Below the pieces are notes generated by a model, which was not told where the DNA came from, searched no databases, and saw nothing but the letters and a program-made list of their open reading frames with translations. Source: Negadavirga shengliensis (lineage in GTDB: Bacteria > Bacteroidota > Bacteroidia > Cytophagales > Cyclobacteriaceae). From it: a DNA stretch of 64,000 nt. The stretch is from positions 434,001 through 498,000 of the forward strand of contig NZ_JBHSJJ010000002.1 in NCBI RefSeq assembly GCF_042652345.1, given 5' to 3'. Shown here in pieces: positions 16,860 through 26,427 of the stretch (position 1 is its first letter; the number at the start of each line of letters is the position of its first letter). Both the position numbers and the translations under genes were made by a program.

Positions 16860-19800
16860 TTAAAATGTAACATTCAAACCCAAGGTGTAGCTTTTCAGCA
16901 TGGGATAATTGTATCCATCTCCCGCATTGGAACTGGTAAAAATCTGGTCTGAGGGTGCTGTGACATTTTCCACATCTATGTTGTCGACGATTTTATACAA
17001 GGGAGACAAAGTCCAGATATTTTCTCCGGAAAAGAATATTCTCGCTGCTTTAATCCCCTTGAGTGAGGCGAGTAGCTGCGGAGAAAAATTGTATCCAACC
17101 TGTAGGTTTTTGAGTCGAATATAGGAGGCATTCATCACATAAGCGGACTGCCTTTCCCTCAATATTGCTCCGCTCCTATTGGCTAACCGGGTAACATATC
17201 TGGGCAAGAATGAATCAGGGTTATCTTCTGACCAGATTATCCCTTCATTCAAATGCCATTTGGGGATATCCCCGTAAGGCCGGTTGTATTGTCCCCAGAA
17301 AGCATTTGACTCGTTACTTGGATACCAGTCCTGTTTACCGATACCCTGGAAGAACGCTGAAACAAAAAATCCGTTCCAATCCGTACTTAAATTAATTCCG
17401 TAAGCATACCTTGGTGCGGAATTTCCGATAATTTGACGGTCCCCTGGATTGTCGACGGTATTGTCGCCTGGAGTTACTCTTCCATCACCATTCAAATCTT
17501 TCAGCTTAATGTCTCCAGGGAAGTATTGCCCGCTTGAAGTGGACAAAAACATACTCTGATCGGCATGGTTTTCCACATCGGAAGCCGAGGTAAAATACCC
17601 GTCGTTTATATAGCCCCACATTTCGCCTATCCACATTCCGGGATAATAATCATTGAGGAATTTATTGGGGTTATTGTATTTCAATATCTGGGCCTTGTTA
17701 TCAGAGAAATTCAAATTGACCTGCAGCCCAAAGGGCTTACCTTTTAACTCAAAACTCTCCCTGTAGGAAAGTAACATTTCCCATCCGGTGGTCCTCATGT
17801 CGGCATAATTGCCTCTGGGGGAACTTGCTCCAAAGACAGCCGGCAAAGTCATGCCTATGGTGTACATATCCGTCGTCTCTCTTACATAAGCATCAAAGGA
17901 GTACCTGAATTTCCCTCTGAACATGTCCAGGTCAAAACCGACATTTTTTGATGTTACTGTTTCCCAGGTAAGGCCGTCGGGAAGAACCGTTGGACGGCTT
18001 GTCTTTTGGGGCAAAATGCCATTCAATATTCTGGAGGATTGGGAAATGGAAAAAGTTTCAAGGAATGCGTACGAACTGATGTTGCCACTACCCAGGGAGC
18101 CATATGATGCCCTGAACTGAAGGTGTGAGATGATATCTTCCGGAATGGTCCAGAACGATTCCTGAGACACCCTCCATCCCACAGATGCAGATGGGAAAAA
18201 AGCATAGCGTTCATTGCTCGGGAATTTTGAGGAACCGTCATATCTGCCATTCAGCTCCAAAAGGTACCTGTCTTTAAAAATATAATTCAACCTGGCAAAG
18301 CTCCCGAAGATTTGCCACCCTTCGTATGAACCCGCTGTGTTGATAGCCGTTCCCAGAGCCAGGTTGATGTTGTCTGCATCCTCAAATATCAACCCATTTC
18401 TTTGTGCCTCTAATTGATTAAATCGGGACAATTCGTAGTTGATGCCACCGGTCAGTTTGATATCATGATTGCCTAAATTATGGGAATACTCGCCAAAAAG
18501 GTTGGTCGCCACATAGTCTGTACTGTTCACCACACTTCTCAGGTCATTGTACTGATTACCCACGTATTCTATAACTCCAGGTGTTCTGCTAAACGGAACC
18601 TGCACCCGCCTTCTGGTTTCATCATTGGAAAGGTTCTGGTAGGTGACATTGCCTATTAGCTTTAACTTGTCTTTGATAATATCGGCATCAAAGCCCGTCA
18701 TATTCCGGACTATCCGTCTTCTGGTACTGATTCCGTTCTTCCCGTAATAAAAATCTCCTACCGTGAATGCTCCGGAATGTGTCAAAGTACCGTCAGGATT
18801 TAACATCGGAGCCAAGGGGTGTCCTTCGTCCGCAATATTCCTCCATATACCGCCGCCTTCTCCAACATTCAGCGGATTGAAGTAATTTCTGTTAGAAAGG
18901 TCCAAATTGTTATTTACCCTTAGCCAGGGAAACAGTTCAATGCTTCCTCTGGCCCGGAGGTTGAGCATTTTATAGTCATCTGAATTGTAACGGAAAAGAC
19001 CTTCCTGGTCAAACAGCCTTCCGGAAATCATGAATTCAGATTTCTCGGAACTTCTTGAAACGGATATGTTGTGTTCCATCGTAAGAAGTTGGTCCTTGTA
19101 CAGAAGGTCATACCAGTCCGTACTTTCATAATAGACATAATTACCGTCAGGCCCTATTTCTGTTCTGGGTAGGCTGGGATCATTGGACCTTCTCTCCAGT
19201 TCTGCCAGGTATTCCTGTGAAAAGGGCAACGTCTTATTTACGTTCTGGGGATAGGTACCTTCCCAGGCAAAAAAAGCATCATTGAACATCCTTCCCCACG
19301 TGTAGCCGTCAGAAACATAGTTAGGTGCGACGGTGGGTTGTTTCATACTAAAATTCGCACCATAATTGACGGAAAACACATCTTTCTGAGGGGATTTGGT
19401 GGTAATAAGGACCACACCAAACGCCGCCCTTGCACCATATATGGCAGCAGAAGCCGCATCCTTCAACACGGATATGGATTCTATGTCATTAGGGTTCAAC
19501 ATACTTGGATCTCCTTCCACCCCATCTATCAAAATCAATGCACTGCCTCCCTGTCCGATGGACGTGGCTCCCCTGATGTTTATACTGGGAGAAGCAGTCG
19601 GCTTGCCATCCAATAACCTGATGTTCACATTGGGTAGAGCTCCTTGTAGCCCCTGTGTGAGGTTTGTCATGGGCCGGTTTTCAAACAGTTCGCTGCCGAT
19701 CTGGTCAACCGCCCCGGTAAGATTGATTCTTTTCTGGGTACCATATCCTACTACCACCACCTCATCCAAAGAAGACTGGTCCTCCTGCAAAGTGACGCTG

Positions 19801-20420
19801 ATTGTGGTTTGATTTCCTACCACTACCCTGTGGGATTTGTAGCCAATAAAGGAAATTATCAAGGCAGCTCCCTCTTCCACATCCAGGGAAAACTTCCCAT
19901 CAATATCGGTCACAGTGCCTATATTGGTTCCCTCTACAATCACGGTGGCTCCTGGAATGGGAATTCCCCTTTCATCCAGAACTGTTCCACCGATATCAAC
20001 ATCCTCGGATGACGGAATCAATACTTCCTCTTGCGTCCCCGTGATATTCATGACGGCATTCACTGCCTCACTCTTCACCACATAGATGTTCTGGTCGACA
20101 CGCTTGAAATCGTAATCCACCTGCTCGGTGATTTTTTTCAATAGGGTTTTTAGGTCCGTTGAAAGATTGAGGGTAATGCGGGAATTGTCCTTGGCCACTT
20201 CCTGATTGTAGGCAAAGACAAAATCGGTCTGCTTCTCCAGATCCGCCAGCACCTGTACCAGCTTTTGGTTCCTCACCTTCAGGCTGACATGGTAGTCCTC
20301 CATGCTCTGGCTAGCAGAGGGTTCTGCCATAATCACCTGCATCACCAGCAATTGCAGCAGAAAGTACTTAAGGGTTTGTTTTGTACAAAGCACAATTAGC
20401 CTTAGTAAATTAATTTTCAT
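16860..20420 (-). CDS. SusC/RagA-family TonB-dependent receptor with STN domain
   Basis: 1186 residues. A signal peptide is followed by an STN domain (about 45-120), a carboxypeptidase-regulatory-like domain (about 143-220, IPGATVIVEGTNIGTVTDIDG), the EVVVVGYGTQ motif, a plug (DIESISVLKDAASAAIYGARAAFGV) and the beta-barrel ending in LGLNVTF. The presence of STN matches the upstream FecR/ECF sigma pair, so transport of the cognate glycan should induce the operon. A 130-bp gap to fecR contains two strong stem-loops. Confidence 0.97.
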   Translation of the reverse strand: MKINLLRLIVLCTKQTLKYFLLQLLVMQVIMAEPSASQSMEDYHVSLKVRNQKLVQVLADLEKQTDFVFAYNQEVAKDNSRITLNLSTDLKTLLKKITEQVDYDFKRVDQNIYVVKSEAVNAVMNITGTQEEVLIPSSEDVDIGGTVLDERGIPIPGATVIVEGTNIGTVTDIDGKFSLDVEEGAALIISFIGYKSHRVVVGNQTTISVTLQEDQSSLDEVVVVGYGTQKRINLTGAVDQIGSELFENRPMTNLTQGLQGALPNVNIRLLDGKPTASPSINIRGATSIGQGGSALILIDGVEGDPSMLNPNDIESISVLKDAASAAIYGARAAFGVVLITTKSPQKDVFSVNYGANFSMKQPTVAPNYVSDGYTWGRMFNDAFFAWEGTYPQNVNKTLPFSQEYLAELERRSNDPSLPRTEIGPDGNYVYYESTDWYDLLYKDQLLTMEHNISVSRSSEKSEFMISGRLFDQEGLFRYNSDDYKMLNLRARGSIELFPWLRVNNNLDLSNRNYFNPLNVGEGGGIWRNIADEGHPLAPMLNPDGTLTHSGAFTVGDFYYGKNGISTRRRIVRNMTGFDADIIKDKLKLIGNVTYQNLSNDETRRRVQVPFSRTPGVIEYVGNQYNDLRSVVNSTDYVATNLFGEYSHNLGNHDIKLTGGINYELSRFNQLEAQRNGLIFEDADNINLALGTAINTAGSYEGWQIFGSFARLNYIFKDRYLLELNGRYDGSSKFPSNERYAFFPSASVGWRVSQESFWTIPEDIISHLQFRASYGSLGSGNISSYAFLETFSISQSSRILNGILPQKTSRPTVLPDGLTWETVTSKNVGFDLDMFRGKFRYSFDAYVRETTDMYTIGMTLPAVFGASSPRGNYADMRTTGWEMLLSYRESFELKGKPFGLQVNLNFSDNKAQILKYNNPNKFLNDYYPGMWIGEMWGYINDGYFTSASDVENHADQSMFLSTSSGQYFPGDIKLKDLNGDGRVTPGDNTVDNPGDRQIIGNSAPRYAYGINLSTDWNGFFVSAFFQGIGKQDWYPSNESNAFWGQYNRPYGDIPKWHLNEGIIWSEDNPDSFLPRYVTRLANRSGAILRERQSAYVMNASYIRLKNLQVGYNFSPQLLASLKGIKAARIFFSGENIWTLSPLYKIVDNIDVENVTAPSDQIFTSSNAGDGYNYPMLKSYTLGLNVTF

Positions 20421-20447
20421 AATTTTGAGTGTTTATTGTTAAACTTG

Positions 20448-20497
20448 ATGGGCAATGCCCATTTACCTGATCCGGGACTGTTGCCGCAGTTCCGGAT
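20448..20497. promoter_or_regulatory. Two adjacent stem-loops in the fecR-susC gap
   Basis: 20448-20462 (ATGGGCAATGCCCAT) is a 7+7 palindrome around one base. 20470-20497 folds with arms ATCCGG and CCGGAT, a one-base internal mismatch, then ACTG/CAGT around a 6-nt loop. Both lie 30-80 bp upstream of the susC ATG, in the same place as hairpins in the other two fecR-susC gaps. The first could equally be a protein-binding operator. Confidence 0.45.
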
Positions 20498-20549
20498 TTT
20501 ATTTATTTTGATCTTTACATGACGTTTTCATCCATAGGCTTTACTTATT

Positions 20550-21521
20550 TTAATTTTTACATCCTTTATACCTGATCACCAAAGTAGAGGCGTCCTTTTT
20601 CTCATATTCGAAGTCCACCAGGTTTTTCAAACCCAATAGGACCGTATAGAGGCTGCGGTTGGAATAAGTGGCCTTGATCAGGCATTCCTCCTGTTTGAAC
20701 CCTTCCAGTACCATGTTCAGGTTATATACCTTCCCCAGTTTGCTCACCACCTGATCAAAAGATTCCAGGTGAAAAGCAATGGTTTCGGCCCTCCAAAGCA
20801 GGTATTGGTCCATGTCCACCTCTTCCACAAAAACATCCTTGCTGTCATGTTTGAGGGTAACTTTTTGATTGGGGCTGATGACCAATTGCCGCTCTTCATC
20901 GGTGAATCCCTGCGAGACACCTACCTTTCCGGTGCGGACAGCCACTTCCACATCCTTACCTATATGGGCGTTGACATTAAAGGAAGTCCCCAGGACCCTG
21001 GTGGTGACGCCGCCACTCTCTACCACAAAAGGCCGGTTTTGGTCAGAAACCACTTCAAAAAATGCTTCTCCTTCCAATTCCACCCTCCTCAGACCCTCTC
21101 CAAAATTTTTAGGAAAACGGATCCGGCTGTTTACATTTAAGTGCACCAGTGACCCATCCACTAAGGTAACTGTGGCCTTCTGTCGTTCACTTGTCTGCCT
21201 TTCCATCATGTCATCCGGTTTCACCTGCAGGGATTGGGAAAAATAGAGGTAGGAAAAGGAAAGCACCAGCAGCACTCCTGCGGCCACTTTCATAATAACC
21301 GGAAATAACCTGGTCTTCAAAGATCCCACAGAAAACAGCTTTGCATCAATTGCCTGTTTCATCCTCTCTTTTAAAAGGCGCTCTTCCCCGGGATCCAGTT
21401 GCCCATCCCATTCCATGTCCTGCATGCGGTCATAGATTTCGGAAATGAGCCGGTTTTCTTCCGGAGTCGATTGCCCCTTGGCCTGTTTTTCCAATAATGC
21501 TAAAAATCGGTGCTTATCCAT
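20550..21521 (-). CDS. FecR-family anti-sigma factor
   Basis: 323 residues from the ATG at 21521 (MDKHRFLALLEK). The frame extends to a GTG at 21551, but the ATG gives the normal family N-terminus. A short cytoplasmic domain is followed by one membrane helix at about residues 75-95, a periplasmic FecR domain (LVDGSLVHLNVNSRI, ELEGEAFFEV) and a C-terminal DUF4974 domain. It lies between the ECF sigma gene at 21767 and the STN-containing susC, and should hold the sigma factor until the receptor is engaged. Confidence 0.94.
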   Translation of the reverse strand: MDKHRFLALLEKQAKGQSTPEENRLISEIYDRMQDMEWDGQLDPGEERLLKERMKQAIDAKLFSVGSLKTRLFPVIMKVAAGVLLVLSFSYLYFSQSLQVKPDDMMERQTSERQKATVTLVDGSLVHLNVNSRIRFPKNFGEGLRRVELEGEAFFEVVSDQNRPFVVESGGVTTRVLGTSFNVNAHIGKDVEVAVRTGKVGVSQGFTDEERQLVISPNQKVTLKHDSKDVFVEEVDMDQYLLWRAETIAFHLESFDQVVSKLGKVYNLNMVLEGFKQEECLIKATYSNRSLYTVLLGLKNLVDFEYEKKDASTLVIRYKGCKN

Positions 21522-21608
21522 AGCGTCTGATCCATTTAATAGGATAGTCACAGGAATCCCGGTCGCTACCTATTCCATACCAAAAAAAATCGATGGCTTT
21601 TCTAAAAA

Positions 21609-21693
21609 CAAATCCGCGCTAATCCGTAGCATCCGTGGAATCCGCGGTCCCCTCTTTTTTAAAAAACCACAGATTACCCGGATTCACACAGAT
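21609..21693. repeat. Dispersed intergenic repeat of the AATCCGCG / AATCTGTGGT type
   Basis: The left block (AATCCGCGCTAATCCGTAGC and ATCCGTGGAATCCGCGG) is built from short degenerate ATCCG units. The right block reads ACCACAGATTACCCGGATT and CACACAGAT. Such word-like strings recur between genes in many Bacteroidota and relatives. It lies between the sigma and fecR genes without interrupting either. Only one copy is in this window. Confidence 0.5.
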
Positions 21694-21766
21694 GATTGGG
21701 GATGAGTTCCGGTCAATTTACACTTGACATCACTCCTAAGGAAATATAAAAAAATAAAACATCCAC

Positions 21767-22333
21767 CTACAGCCATAAAACCATAAATAACCAAAAATAA
21801 ATTTCGCCCAGGTTCTTTTTGATGGATTTCAATGCCTTGTGTAGCTGCCCTTCCACGGTTCTTACAGAGATATTCAGCTGATAGGCGATTTCCTTATTGG
21901 AAAGCTGTTCCTCTCTGCTCAACAGAAATATCTGCTTGCGTTTCTCCGGCAAATCCCTGACACTTTTGTTGATGATTTCTTCGGTTTGCTTTCCCTCCAA
22001 AACAAGGTCTACAGGAGTCTGCCTGCACAGGTGATCCAAAACTTCATCCACGGCAGCGGTGTCCTTTCTGTCCCGGATGTAATTGGAAATCCGGTAGCGC
22101 ATAGATTTGAGGAGGTAGGCTTCCAGGCAGGTTATTTTGTTTGCCCCCGCACGTTGCCATAGTTTGACGAATACCTCCTGCACCATATCCTCACAGGCGG
22201 GCTGGTCATTCAAAATCTTAAAAGCATATAGAAACAGCCTTTTCCAATATTTTTCATATATGGCATCAAAGGCATTTTTATCCTGCCTAAACAGGCCTTC
22301 ACCTAACTTTTGATCGTCTGTTTTTGGGTTCAT
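21767..22333 (-). CDS. ECF-type RNA polymerase sigma factor
   Basis: 188 residues from ATG at 22333 (MNPKTDDQKLG). The frame extends to a TTG at 22345, but this ATG is better. Region 2: AFDAIYEKYWKRLFLYAFKIL and DMVQEVFVKLWQR. Region 4: LPEKRKQIFLLSREEQLSNKEIAYQLNISVRTVEGQLHKAL. A hydrophobic C-terminus is typical of the group. It should direct transcription of the susC/susD pair downstream under control of the FecR at 20550. Confidence 0.94.
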   Translation of the reverse strand: MNPKTDDQKLGEGLFRQDKNAFDAIYEKYWKRLFLYAFKILNDQPACEDMVQEVFVKLWQRAGANKITCLEAYLLKSMRYRISNYIRDRKDTAAVDEVLDHLCRQTPVDLVLEGKQTEEIINKSVRDLPEKRKQIFLLSREEQLSNKEIAYQLNISVRTVEGQLHKALKSIKKNLGEIYFWLFMVLWL

Positions 22334-22405
22334 TGCATAAAACAATACCCTCTAAATTAGGATATTTTTTCTTATGCTAAAATATTTTTTTGACTACCGG
22401 CAATC

Positions 22406-23740
22406 TCAATAGACCGGTAAGCGCCACGGATCCCTATACTCGGGTAAGATAAAGCGGTTAGCCTCTTCATGGTTGGTGAACCTCAAGTTGCCTTCATCCC
22501 AAAGCAGCCTACCCGCACCTGATCTGACTGCAATATTTCCCATATGGGCATATAAAGCCACATTGCGCCCTGTTTCCACAGGGCAATTGGGTTGTTTTCT
22601 GCTCCTGACCGCTTCGATAAAATTCCTGACATGGGCTTCCAAATCCCCGGGGCCATCCTCCATAAAATCCTGCTTGGCTTCCAAAGTGACCTGGGCACCG
22701 TCCTCTGCCTTTTCCGGTTTCACAGACCAATCTCCCCTGTCCGCTACGATCACCGCGTTGTCCCCGACGAATTCCACCCCATAAGGCATATCATAAGGGC
22801 CCACTTGGATCCCGGCTGTGTGCTCCCAATTCATCACAAAATCCCCCATGGGATAAGTGACAGACATGGTATCAAATGTCTCCCTGCTGTGGTCGGGATA
22901 GGAAAGGTTATCCCCAAAAGCCATTATTTCTTTGGGACCTTCTTTGACATCTCCTGCCCAAAGCCCCATATCAATGAGGTGCACGCCCCAATCCGTCATC
23001 AAGCCTCCTCCATAGTCCCAAAAATGCCGCCAGTTACCATGAAAGCGGGTCGGGTTGAAACTGCGCTTCGGTGCCGGCCCCAACCACATATCAAAATCAA
23101 CACCATCCGGAACCGGCCCGTCGGGCTGCTTTTCAGCACCCGTCCCATACCGGAAATTGGCCCATATATTTACCTTTCTAAGCTTTCCCAATTTGCCGGC
23201 GTGGATATAAGCCATCACAGCCTTCCATACCTTTCCGCTCCGCTGCTGCTGGCCTACCTGGACAATCCTGTTGTGTTTCCGTGCAGCGGCCACCATCAGG
23301 TTGCACTCATGGATGGTGTTGGCCAATGGTTTTTCCACATAAACATCCTTTCCTGCCTCGCAGGCATAAATGGTGGGCAAACAGTGCCAGTGATCCGGCG
23401 TGCCTACAAAAACCGCATCGATTTCCTTGTCCTCAAGCAACTTCCTGAAATCACCATAGGTTTTTGGGTTTTGACCAAATTCCTCTTTGATTTCGGATTG
23501 CCTTTGTGCCAAAACCTTCTGGTCCACATCGCATATACCCAAACAGTTGACCTCTCCGGTATTCAAAGCCGTACGCAGACCATGAAACCCCATGTTTCTG
23601 CAACCTATCAGGCCTACGTTGATCCTGTCATTGGCCGATACCTTCTTTGTGGTGGCGAATGCTCCGGGAACAAGCCCTATCCCTGCCGTCATCAGTAAGG
23701 AATGGTGTAAAAATTTTCTTCGATCTGTTTTTGAATCCAT
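22406..23740 (-). CDS. Gfo/Idh/MocA-family oxidoreductase with Tat signal
   Basis: 444 residues. The N-terminal DRRKFLHHS twin-arginine signal predicts folded export of the cofactor-loaded protein. The Rossmann domain contains VGLIGCRNMG and the EKPL motif (DVYVEKPLANTI) conserved in this NAD(P)-dependent sugar-oxidoreductase family. The C-terminal substrate domain carries WLGPAPKRSFNPTRFHGNWRHFWDYGGG and DWGVHLIDM, typical of secreted Bacteroidota members. The reaction is probably oxidation of a sugar or inositol derivative, or an NAD-assisted glycoside cleavage. Which one is not decidable. It lies 52 bp behind the GDPD gene and 60 bp before the sigma gene. Confidence 0.92.
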   Translation of the reverse strand: MDSKTDRRKFLHHSLLMTAGIGLVPGAFATTKKVSANDRINVGLIGCRNMGFHGLRTALNTGEVNCLGICDVDQKVLAQRQSEIKEEFGQNPKTYGDFRKLLEDKEIDAVFVGTPDHWHCLPTIYACEAGKDVYVEKPLANTIHECNLMVAAARKHNRIVQVGQQQRSGKVWKAVMAYIHAGKLGKLRKVNIWANFRYGTGAEKQPDGPVPDGVDFDMWLGPAPKRSFNPTRFHGNWRHFWDYGGGLMTDWGVHLIDMGLWAGDVKEGPKEIMAFGDNLSYPDHSRETFDTMSVTYPMGDFVMNWEHTAGIQVGPYDMPYGVEFVGDNAVIVADRGDWSVKPEKAEDGAQVTLEAKQDFMEDGPGDLEAHVRNFIEAVRSRKQPNCPVETGRNVALYAHMGNIAVRSGAGRLLWDEGNLRFTNHEEANRFILPEYRDPWRLPVY

Positions 23741-23792
23741 GGCATCATTATTTTTTGTAATCCAACAAAATGGTTTTAAAGAACTCTGATCT

Positions 23793-24674
23793 TTAAAACT
23801 GAGGTTTTACAGGTAAAACTCCTGCGTTTTCAACCAGTTTTATAGACCTATTGATGTCGTTGACAAGGGGAAAGTCCACGCCGTAGTCCCATAACAAGCG
23901 GATCTTTTCCGGCTCATCTGTGCCAAAATAGTTGACTTTGATTCCGTGTGAATGGAGTTTTTGCACATATTCCTTGAATTTGGGGAAAATCTCCCCTCTC
24001 AACTGGATAAAATCCGCTTTCATGGCTATGGTCCCGTCCACATAATCCCATTTCCCGGATTGTCGCTCCATATTGCAGATCAGGATTTTATCAGACACAG
24101 ATCTGGCCCCCGCTGCGGCTTCCCTTTCGACGGCCAACACGGCCTGATGTTGTCTGTTGGTTCGCAGTATGTTCTCCGCTACCTTTTTTCCCGTCTCCTT
24201 TCCGCCTTTAATATGGATGTTCAACCAGACATTCCTGGGCATGATATCCAGCACCTCATCCAACACAGGAACCTTTTCCCCGGAAAACCTCTCCTCTTTC
24301 CAACTACCGGCATCCAGGCGTTTGATCTCTTCCAGTGTCAAATCGGCCACTTTTCCGATGCCATCAGTAGTCCTGTCCACCGAGGCATCATGCATGATGA
24401 CCAAGGCACTGTCTTTGCTAAACTGCACGTCAAACTCTATCATATGTGCCCCCAACCGCACCGCTTCTTGGAGAGCTGGAATGGTGTTTTCAGGGAAAGC
24501 CGTCATTGCTCCTCTATGGGCACACAATCCCCTTTCGGGCAAATCATACGATTGACAACAAGCACTTTGAAAGCCAAAAAGGGTTAGGATTATCATAGAA
24601 AAGTACAATATTTGAAGAAGGTGAAAAAAAATGCCTTGCATCCTGTTTTTTACAGCGGTTGTTATTGGGTTCAT
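23793..24674 (-). CDS. Glycerophosphodiester phosphodiesterase, exported
   Basis: 293 residues from ATG at 24674. The frame continues to a TTG at 24710, but the ATG precedes the hydrophobic leader. The leader ends in QSACCQS, a possible lipobox. GDPD catalytic motifs are clear: CAHRGAMTAFPENT (His-Arg and Glu), EFDVQFSKDSALVIMHD (metal-binding Glu/Asp and catalytic His) and DRTTDG. The enzyme hydrolyses glycerophosphodiesters to glycerol-3-phosphate and an alcohol, or a related diester. It is the first gene of a minus-strand run with the Gfo/Idh gene and is divergent from the enolase-superfamily gene at 24864. Confidence 0.94.
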   Translation of the reverse strand: MNPITTAVKNRMQGIFFHLLQILYFSMIILTLFGFQSACCQSYDLPERGLCAHRGAMTAFPENTIPALQEAVRLGAHMIEFDVQFSKDSALVIMHDASVDRTTDGIGKVADLTLEEIKRLDAGSWKEERFSGEKVPVLDEVLDIMPRNVWLNIHIKGGKETGKKVAENILRTNRQHQAVLAVEREAAAGARSVSDKILICNMERQSGKWDYVDGTIAMKADFIQLRGEIFPKFKEYVQKLHSHGIKVNYFGTDEPEKIRLLWDYGVDFPLVNDINRSIKLVENAGVLPVKPQF

Positions 24675-24863
24675 GAACGGATGATGGTTTGAAAGGATTA
24701 ATTTACCCAATTCTTTGGCTTTTCATAAAAATCAACGCAAAAAAATTATCGGACAAGAAAAAAATCCCCCACTTCTATCCCGCTATCTGCCAGGTAGAAA
24801 AATCTTCCCAAACCAGGAAAGGAATGAAAATAATTCTTTATTTTAAACCAAACATTCCGGCAC

Positions 24864-26138
24864 ATGAACAGACGCAAATTTATTTTTAATTCCGCATTTT
24901 TGGGAATGGCGCCTTCTTTGGCCCTGTCCGCCTTGGCCAAGCAAAACCTGGCATCCAAACCCCCAATTCGCATCACCAAGGTGGAGACCGTCAGATTCAG
25001 CAAGGACCTGCGGGTCAACAACTCCGGCATACAATGGATGTGGCTAAGGCTACACACCAATGAAGGGATCATAGGCACCGGAGAAACCTACCCTTTCAAT
25101 GAAGCCAGTCAGGGGGCCATTCAGGATCTGCAATGGCACAGTTGGGCAGGAAAGCTGTTGGGCAGCAATCCGCTTGAGATCGAAAAAACCTGGGAAAGAA
25201 TTTTCAGGCAAAATGCCTATCATGTCTTCGGCGGTGCAGAGATGAGGGCTTTGTCTGCTATCAACATTGCCCAATGGGACATCATGGGCCAGTATGCAGG
25301 GATGCCTGTTTATCAGCTTTTGGGTGGTGCTGCGGACAGGCCCATCAGGGTGTACAACACCTACACCGATTCCAGAAACATCAACGGGTGGACCTTGGAA
25401 AAAGACATGGAAAAAATCGCCCGCTTTCTGGCAGACCAACAGATCCACGGCATTAAATTCTGCCCTTTTGATATTATAGGCAACAAAAATAAAGGGGAAC
25501 ATATTTCCAAAAAGGAAATTGAAGAGTGTCTCACCTGGATCCATAGGGTCAGGGACACTGTGGGGGACCAACTGGAAATCGGCATAGAATTTCACAGCAT
25601 CTGGAACCTCCCCAGTGCGGTCCGCATCGCGACGGCTTTGGAAGACCTGGACATCCAGTATTTAGAAGACATGTTGCTTCAGGACAACATGCAATCCTAT
25701 GTCACTTTGGCCAAGTACACTTCCATCCCATTGGTCATCAGTGAAAGATTGGCCACCCGGTTCGGCTTCAGGGAATATATGGAATCCGGCATAGGAGGCA
25801 TATCCATGTATGACCTTACTTGGTGCGGGGGCATCTCTGAGGGGAAAAAGATTTCCGACATGGCCAATACCTATTATATCCCCACGATGATGCATACTGC
25901 CGGTGGGCCCATCCTTTGGTATGCCTCCACCCATTTGGCGGCGGCGGTGACCAATCTCTTTGCAGTGGAGAGTGTATACCCCTACTGGAAAGAAAGGGAT
26001 GGCTATTTTTTTGAGAATTCCCCCCAGGTGGTTAAAGGGACGGTTTCTCCCCCATCCTTGCCCGGATTGGGACTGCGGTTCAAAAAAGGACTTTTTGAAG
26101 ACAAGGACGTGATTGTGGAGACCGTGGCCGAGGAGTGA
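24864..26138 (+). CDS. Enolase-superfamily (mandelate racemase / sugar-acid dehydratase-like) protein with Tat-like signal
   Basis: 424 residues with a MNRRKF twin-arginine leader. The N-terminal capping domain contains WMWLRLHTNEGIIGTGETYP. The barrel carries a Lys in HGIKFCPF, metal ligands at IGIEFHS (Glu and His in the Asp-Phe-His position of galactonate dehydratase-type enzymes), YLEDM and ISERLA, and a late His in MMHTAGGP. These features suggest Mg-dependent proton abstraction from a carboxylated sugar, most like the D-galactonate/mannonate dehydratase subgroup. An exported member is unusual. The gene stands alone, divergent from the GDPD gene. Confidence 0.9.
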   Translation: MNRRKFIFNSAFLGMAPSLALSALAKQNLASKPPIRITKVETVRFSKDLRVNNSGIQWMWLRLHTNEGIIGTGETYPFNEASQGAIQDLQWHSWAGKLLGSNPLEIEKTWERIFRQNAYHVFGGAEMRALSAINIAQWDIMGQYAGMPVYQLLGGAADRPIRVYNTYTDSRNINGWTLEKDMEKIARFLADQQIHGIKFCPFDIIGNKNKGEHISKKEIEECLTWIHRVRDTVGDQLEIGIEFHSIWNLPSAVRIATALEDLDIQYLEDMLLQDNMQSYVTLAKYTSIPLVISERLATRFGFREYMESGIGGISMYDLTWCGGISEGKKISDMANTYYIPTMMHTAGGPILWYASTHLAAAVTNLFAVESVYPYWKERDGYFFENSPQVVKGTVSPPSLPGLGLRFKKGLFEDKDVIVETVAEE

Positions 26139-26427
26139 AGTTGCCCTCATGCCGATACGGTCCGTAAGGACTTTGATCCTTCCCAGTGACAGATGATGCG
26201 TCCCTTCGCTCCCCCCGCGGTCCTCCCGATAAGGAAAAGGAAAGCAGCGGGCCTGGTTGCCATCCTGTATTCGGGGGACAGTAATGTATGGGACATGCAT
26301 CAAGGTAGATGCGGCATTACCGGTTCTGGTGTAACTGGATTGTTTAAAGCTCATGCAGGAGTTTTTGCAGTGAGATTTAGTTTGAATACGGACTAATTAT
26401 TAAATTTGCCCAAAAACAGGATCCCTC
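26139..26427. other. Intergenic region upstream of the GT39-type gene
   Basis: No convincing gene in about 290 bases. A -7 promoter match lies at the right end (see 26401-26408). Confidence 0.4.
26401..26408 (+). promoter_or_regulatory. Bacteroidota-type -7 element (TAnnTTTG)
   Basis: TAAATTTG matches the Bacteroidota -7 consensus exactly. Possible -33 TTG triplets are at 26382-26384 (16-nt spacer) and 26375-26377 (23-nt spacer), neither ideal. It would give a short leader before the TTG start at 26428. Confidence 0.4.

Noticed and set aside
22592..23698. A 368-codon plus-strand frame
   Set aside because: It lies wholly antisense to the Gfo/Idh/MocA oxidoreductase gene, whose protein has clear family motifs. 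The antisense translation has no domain character.
25662..26354. A 230-codon minus-strand frame
   Set aside because: It is antisense to the enolase-superfamily gene and shows no recognisable motif.
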